The position numbers were made by a program, and so were the translations under genes. 64,000 bases of DNA from Zasmidium citrigriseum (Eukaryota; Ascomycota; Dothideomycetes; Mycosphaerellales; Mycosphaerellaceae): positions 310,001-374,000 of the forward strand of contig NHNW01000024.1 in assembly GCA_002786025.1 (NCBI GenBank). The letters run 5' to 3'. The notes under the pieces are model-generated. The model did no database searches. It saw only the letters and a list, made by a program, of their open reading frames with translations, and was not told where the DNA came from. Below, piece after piece: positions 63,301 to 64,000 of this stretch. The first letter of the stretch is position 1, and the number at the start of each line of letters is the position of its first letter.

Positions 63301-64000
63301 AAGTCCTGCTCGGCAAGATCTCTCTCGCCCTTACCATCATTCACCGAAGCCTGATGAGCAGACTCAGCAGAGACAGGGCTGCCTTCTCCCTGCTCCTGCG
63401 GCACGGATGGCTCCTGTGCAGCGGCTGAATCTGAATTCTCAGGACTAGCGGGCAGAGGCGGCAGACCCTCTACCCGATTCCCTAAAAAAGACTGGTCCTT
63501 TGAATCATAGTCTTCATCTGTTCGGCGTCGTCGATGGTGGCGATGTCCACTCTCGCTCACGGCCCCTCGCGACTCGCGGCTGTCCTTCCTGGAAAGATCT
63601 TCGCCATCGTCGTCTGTTCGTCTACGATGGTGATGGCGGTGGCCAGAGGAAGGCTCACTGCGAGCAGGAGAGCTGCGATCCCGACTGTATTCGTCGTAAG
63701 ATTGATCTCGGGAGCTGCGTTTGCGACGTTCCCTGCTTTCCTCGTCTCCATGTTCTGAGTGTGACCGATGCTTGCGTCGTGACTCAGACTTGACACTCCG
63801 AGTATCATCGTCGTCATCACCATACTCGGAAGTTGAGCGATGCTTTCGCCGACGACGACTCTCGTCTTCCTCGTCGCGAGTTGACTTGCGGCTCAGCTGA
63901 CTGCCGTCCTTGCTGGACTTCTCGTCAACAGACTTGCGGCTGAAGAGCCCGAAGAGACCGCCCTTTGATTCTTTCTTGCTTGAAGATGGCGATTCCTCCT
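51399..64000 (-). CDS. lah: Leashin/involucrin-repeat giant protein, 5' end missing
   Basis: The frame is open from the window edge to the stop at 51399, at least 4180 residues after removing one 57-bp intron (53021-52965). The N-terminal part seen is Arg/His/Ser/Asp-rich. The long middle consists of acidic Pro/Glu/Thr-rich linkers broken about 24 times by Lys clusters such as SSKKKGKKGKK, often with a W or F just before or after (DEFSWAPSS, SIWDEP). Near the C-terminus are a coiled coil (MHINDLESRVDQLVAENRAL to LRALQVQIQ) and a conserved helical end (DGSCQKLCQHVQQWVLRFSK, FMSVVMTMVWEYVFTRYLFG). This layout is that of the fungal involucrin-repeat protein, leashin, which tethers Woronin bodies to the cortex or septal pore in Pezizomycotina. 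Function is by family; orthology fits well. Confidence 0.8.
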   Translation of the reverse strand, partial: EESPSSSKKESKGGLFGLFSRKSVDEKSSKDGSQLSRKSTRDEEDESRRRRKHRSTSEYGDDDDDTRSVKSESRRKHRSHSEHGDEESRERRKRSSRDQSYDEYSRDRSSPARSEPSSGHRHHHRRRTDDDGEDLSRKDSRESRGAVSESGHRHHRRRRTDEDYDSKDQSFLGNRVEGLPPLPASPENSDSAAAQEPSVPQEQGEGSPVSAESAHQASVNDGKGERDLAEQDLLQTPAQKAGSLETPQRPASLGRPASSTTVPLRFPFGHVPPQTPASLKERAHSFSSPLATPGAATSSPISPASTTKQSRQGRPHSNEFRPLYLVERNRQTPEVDEGLPSLPSSKPSSRASSIHGSDENYQSAAEDWAGAESPSRRRALTVDIGEAQRWKDDGDVLDSQQTTPKASEFPQLPGERQHPKQEPQFYTWEDLAREEQPKEQPQFYTWDDFARDEKMHEDQSQPQADPEAAHRARVSGHEELPPLPRSRSVSPAQKDDHGHGTSFKSVAAAAMLGTAAVYAGHKLSERSSERSPSRERNDRRGSYEPATKDEAASYPLPAPVDESPLAKEDRKETAQPEVSRKGSSKKKKGKKGKKSQQIEDEPQTPATPLSEAEPEASTADRSLERQDTDTFFDAEAQAEAGAMESEPIPEIVTSAPEIHRSDTDTFLREEVDAEEGTSHPHLEDPDAPVVPRKENALDRFLHEEQDMEEGAVFASAAAHTMPVLPPVLPTPGEESTERFFAEEDRMEDGGEPRVLASQQEEERPSTSYKIPEAKAEPAPLVVDQRSVVVDHEQPTEIEPTPRLTRKQSKKAKKKQKAAALFSGEAGQDEEDIPAIPEDVPEASALDERSGPADDAERTAPRQAADEVQPLEEPKDVSTPTTAIEDAPPMNFGTPDFVQVAHQDNTSWHDGQSQAFADSMLKSTPTETTTGDLSRDLEPDANLDEPPLQLQEEQSSTFEPSVSKKKTKKDKKKNPPTWPEPDAEEEPSALPAEDDKEIAGRSEDGSAGLALGAAAAAAAPAVFEAVESAKSKKKAKKDKKKKPPTWSEPDAEIDSAAEQQPLEEPQAEGGETGTLEEPMSGEDFSQQPVEAIQPEGDKEIKQVEEETPIAEQPSEPTATHQEPVEEDISRPQEELSLGSDLPADSHPQEEFVPSLSRKQSKKDKKKKKKASIWDEPAEAVEGADESASASRQMSVDDTSLAASNETSKDPVDEPGQITDEQASSTTPLVETVPTVAPGEPDKETTAAQEDIDWFAPVSKKKSKKEKKKARQSLDWTEQEEAPQPDSAVPESTEEAATTVHEASESQKEPQDPVAAAEPSSVEKEPEYVPESTDVTTATGEIVPPEESAAKSALEEFAPTSKKSKKDKKKRRTFDFTEPEPEPEPLAVSSSKAAEVDTTEPVVAEQTPEQGPDDSWNVGSQPAPLEEPADSNTATAEIIQPAETTAKSALEEFAPVSSKKKGKKDKKKKQQSFDWDEPEPEATPAPESRDELATTEDVEKGTGAETALTDSTKEQHEVLDSKDSVEQEPRDPTPAAESPAEAVEEEIKPTLSRKQSKKDKKKKKQQLLWEPEPETQQETPTVEAATDEAKESASMDVTSSQPEDVPLPQDAEDEFFDAVQSGETPFAAPDAITRGNESVTEDAQDPGQDPKPEDTTGDVPAATDVEPTEPLVEETAAAFDTQMTDEPQEDFSWTPNTQKKGKKGKKAKKAVSETPPTQEASPAVEQVLDVSEEPKGEPLPQSWDDMVADEQATSQQVEQEVSTAAPEAEAEPEFSWTPSSKKKGKKGKKSRQQSLADTTAIDKDASPEPQTITQETVAETEAPTNHLAEAEAVSEPHFTLSDNVAVDKDAIDTAGVREIAPEVAETTEAVEGKDETQAEAPEDDWWSFPSGSKKKKKGKKNKSSGTATPAEQEPASVEAPQLDETTGPDVDREQTVTADDPLKTTDEIEPTSTGTENQFDIPVETEPQDEFSWAPSSKKKGKKGKKGKTSTPETPVAEIPDPVEDLSTQPPEVATEWQKDDADIQPPDVTNDDAWTAPTSSKKKKKGNKSASGLPTAIVDLIESEQTLDTPPVEKEAETVDKETSVEQDAAEASEPGKQLDANMTDVSPAVDDLSIVQDASVEPFEESEPPADPTFDDVWAEEDIATVEDHDAVRDLMDESRDATDTPFISSKKGKKKKGKKASISEPKTTIEESPVIEKVVEFEPTIAATEGPSAQEDQKPEAANDQRPTEPIGSDDPQDTQTQLLPNKPDTNAAEFWMPQAGKKKGKKGKKGKQQSWIDEPAAPVDDKRDYDQTVIGDAPTAELESFLQEAQPENIEQVKEDEPATDATKQDNQDASVDDWLAPQAGKKKGKKGKKGKLLSLTDEPATSVDDKNSSEQATIEDAVEPESTPQETRPKDLEQVKDDSPAPGASMQDNEDLTLDDWLAPQASKKKGKKGKKKQTVFESLDEPESTAALESKEAEAAKEDTATTIPPLEESRELQEPDETDAWEAPVKGKKGKKGKKSKQVFSWEDEPTVETAGAEDSTPQVEAEQEPSVPQSSWEEQESAIQTVEGTDKAEITLEADRSLGEAPMSQTETGEAAEVEQDTVNTDRTPAPDVPDSWSEEVPTTVEQVTEPAEVDKMDTGEDQTSAQPESSKPAQEDEDFGFPVKKSKKDKKKGKKSRSSTTDPWTEAAEPATPQEDDQKPEKDTTSGLETAADAAMGIAAGAAIAGASKTEPEEDEWASFSSKKSKKDKKKAKKSGSSTPAFVQDDEPLKAATDVVDFASQAQDQENGRDANLELAANTGMPEIPAEEHHDLEDSARQHSTEPEPTSAQDTTAERTLAEMPEIQDPTKAADADRTDTWNEATTASSPHHPSQDIDFTATVAAGLADSGFNPDMVINDPVFHRRASPPGTVAEADPEEGFTSTTTRRKKNKKSRESPEHDQAIPAEPVASDSLAADDFDSAITRGLQGTGFDPVLLEQALASSNVGSKDVTEPEEFSFATTKRKKGKKGKKAQREEEKEPVDSAATPIDDTPQTFEETEGLQDAAVKGLANAEEPQALDMAQASQEKPAEAQLLGDASDRGAVDILTVGRDEMDMDEMDRAYKAYKKNKRKQKKLKAASKAAGGESTAEETEQSAMVSENEGLSRNNTLDDILSPSTTRELASKQPADLPGDKPSAEAEKAVEPVQSQTSPSSVVQTAFPGLERVKRRVPPKPEPQETAEATRSPSPPRADPAFGTAGMAAVVAAAARDRKARKESEASRGAPRDEPSWSFSALDDQSKQEPESPVVGSKEHQPIRDSGYQETTRSPQHSERASREIPQILSTSSSRDSLRERRSLEPLQIPMSPEQNWEIKVPKKRSRESEKHSEEARSRTPSAETPLKPTSKDRASYLFQSPPEGLASNTGKSPQPIDIKTPKQQTDNTEYFRTRSRSREAPDQPSASSESTRDRSTFSPPPSGPLSPRQALDSIPEEQHVGKRNHADSDIGGPDHIKAVKRTETPQDIRIREQAISPSMQPHITIPSGSARSASNPLSTDELINRLSWPSVDEHDETVHLERSLGHRYSKPALPDPRSPSAMSNRSNTSGAHFKSPQELRSYSRNSNMSQGSSTHSLRRVSLSGDLRAASRRGDAASSVSGARASPITIPFEPPPTPPLNDDDVVDGSASRAVDMNDDVFVSHHHNRYIRGRFDADCLQQGYGDAQQSQVSPTRPPSVRKRQSMHINDLESRVDQLVAENRALQEARTYAEQTNDAARDVNGQALQEALMERDLQIQEKDAEINKIKAMLLPLQEEIARLTEINGGLTEANRNLVDDTNGRYATLQREHQEAHQNWQSTSRELDTMRQEHGRITSGMKDIVEAEIATALADKNAEILRLREQLDIAAEQIRALQVQIQSSKTSDFLIQRDEDYFDGSCQKLCQHVQQWVLRFSKMSDNRVCRLSTDLNDDKIEARLDNAVLDGSDVDKLLGDRVRRRDVFMSVVMTMVWEYVFTRYLFGMDREQRQKLKALEKLLAEVGPPRAVAHWRATTLTLLSKRPSFESQCALDTEAVSHEIFSVLCRLLPPPSTSEQQLLASLTKVIRIAVDLSIEMRTQRAEYIMLPPLQPEYDTNGDLVRKVHFNASLMNERSGFFSSNEELAAEQAVVKIVLFPLVVKKGDEVGEGEEEIVVCPAQVLVQNDSGREKKVVRVMSGAMEIDDPIRSRQSRHSLVSEAPGSVQF
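52965..53021 (-). other. Stop-free 57-bp intron in the leashin-like gene
   Basis: The donor GTAAGT follows DDVF, the acceptor TTTACAG precedes QGYGD, and a GCTGAC branch site lies 12 bases before it. The intron is 19 codons long and has no stop in frame, so a simple ORF reading runs straight through. Splice signals are as strong as any in the window. Confidence 0.8.
54680..62256 (-). repeat. Lys-cluster repeats of the leashin-like gene
   Basis: About 24 copies of a KKxKKxKK coding element, spaced roughly 60-150 residues apart. On the plus strand they read as CTTCTTG/CCCTTCTT pyrimidine runs. Neighbouring units near 56480-57220 (AGKKKGKKGKKGK with DDWLAPQ before it) are almost identical, pointing to recent tandem copying; distant ones have diverged. 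Confidence 0.8.

Overview
This window looks like nuclear DNA of a filamentous ascomycete (Pezizomycotina). The genes are dense and mostly have one to three short introns (about 43-140 bp) with GT/AG ends and CTAAC or CTGAC-like branch sites. There is a giant leashin/involucrin-repeat protein of the kind that tethers Woronin bodies, an intronless NACHT-ankyrin NLR, an eisosome protein, a cytochrome b5-fused sphingolipid desaturase and small 'LPAEIRN' F-box-like proteins. A Dothideomycete is my best guess; that placement is an inference. I see no rRNA, complete tRNA, CRISPR array or intact transposon.

Left part (1-22 kb): RPL19 with a start codon split by an intron; a 2H phosphoesterase; a four-histidine cytochrome b561-like membrane protein; an inverted-repeat element; a 7.9 kb single-exon NLR; a fungal transcription-factor-like protein; a secreted ML/NPC2-like lipid-binding protein; a stomatin with a 14-nt microexon and a GC-AG intron; and an ABC-class ATPase divergent from an SS18/Snf11-like protein.

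Middle (22-45 kb): a sphingolipid desaturase divergent from COP9 subunit 3; an F-box-like protein tail to tail with the TREX-2 subunit Thp1, which carries a long FG/RGG-rich N-terminus; a membrane SH3 protein followed by an unexplained proline-rich reading frame; a second F-box-like gene and a broken relative of it; REV1 divergent from a nucleolar FKBP.

Right part (45-64 kb): a lipid-droplet hydrolase, several small hypothetical proteins, the eisosome core protein Pil1/Lsp1 (again with a split start codon), and on the minus strand a leashin-like gene of more than 12.6 kb whose 5' end lies beyond the window.

The genes do not form a pathway cluster. Housekeeping genes are mixed with self-recognition (NLR) and septal or cortical organisation (leashin, Pil1, stomatin). 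The strongest points for a second look are the splicing oddities, the two alternative tails of the SH3 protein, the mixed repeat types of the NLR and the repeat architecture of the leashin. I did not find a clearly new multi-gene system.
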